From Parachlorella kessleri (Eukaryota > Chlorophyta > Trebouxiophyceae > Chlorellales > Chlorellaceae), in contig BBXU01002347.1 of assembly GCA_001598975.1 (NCBI GenBank), positions 1-17,282 of the forward strand: a DNA stretch of 17,282 nt, given 5' to 3'. Positions 17,017 to 17,282 of this stretch are shown here, piece after piece (within the stretch, counting starts at the first letter, position 1; every line of letters starts with the position of its first letter). Position numbers and translations under genes: made by a program. The notes under the pieces are model-generated. The model was not told the DNA's origin and ran no database searches. It saw only the letters and a list, made by a program, of their open reading frames with translations.

Positions 17017-17282
17017 TAAGGTGGTACCTGGAGATATTTGCAGGCTTGAGACCTGGGCAGCCTAGCCAGGCTTGGTGCAAAGGCGTGGAATGAGCGTGAG
17101 CTTGTGACCTGGCAGCTGCAAGCCGCGCTGCGCTGGTCACCGCTTGCAGCAGCATGCGCATAGCACGAGGCCAGCGGTCTCGCGGCCAGCCTGTCTGAGA
17201 CCGCGGGATGTGTCCCTGACAAGCATTATTTATTTGCCTTAATTACATTTCATTCCCTTCTTGTTGGAATGTACGTGACAGG
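17017..17282. other. 3' flank of SIRB
   Basis: No gene is supported. The last 60 bp are AT-rich and probably belong to the 3' untranslated region or its end. I see no plus-strand TGTAA within the window, so the polyadenylation site may lie beyond it or use a variant signal such as TGTAC at 17270. Confidence 0.4.

Overview
This is a nuclear window from a green alga. The evidence is a set of intron-rich genes with canonical GT-AG introns of about 115-475 bp, moderately high GC, a chlorophyte-type TGTAA polyadenylation motif after the first gene, and proteins that align with plant and animal families. Trebouxiophyceae is my best guess at class level, by inference only. There are no prokaryotic operons, CRISPR arrays, RNA genes or intact transposons.

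Layout from left to right: 1-621 is upstream DNA with no convincing gene. A three-exon gene (722-1601, +) encodes a 77-residue LEA-like protein built almost entirely of 11-residue repeats; a TATA box lies upstream and TGTAA downstream. From 1602 to 3749 there is no supported gene, but a strong imperfect foldback is centred near 3118. A three-exon gene (3750-4599, +) encodes REV7/MAD2L2, the HORMA subunit of translesion polymerase zeta. Only 138 bp further on starts a 15-exon gene (4738-11271, +) for a 1157-residue LRR plus coiled-coil protein of the LRRCC1/VFL1 family, which specifies centriole/basal-body polarity. Its 3' flank carries four tandem copies of a 50-bp repeat. A six-exon gene on the minus strand (15328-13044) encodes a tail-anchored RING E3 ligase of the RNF5/RNF185/RMA type. 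Across a roughly 390-bp divergent promoter lies a three-exon plus-strand gene (15721-17016) for plastid sirohydrochlorin ferrochelatase (SIRB), the last step of siroheme synthesis.

The genes serve separate jobs: desiccation/cold protection, DNA damage tolerance, basal-body assembly, ER-associated degradation, and siroheme for nitrite/sulfite reductase. The shared promoter of the RING ligase and SIRB, and the tight spacing of REV7 and VFL1, are the only visible hints of co-regulation. All exon models were built by hand from splice consensus, reading-frame phase and family alignment recalled from memory; no search was run. I found no obviously new system. The most unusual items are the near-pure 11-mer LEA-like protein with a duplicated 3' splice site, the coding-derived foldback, a probable GC-AG intron in VFL1, and a terminal exon encoding one residue in the RING gene.
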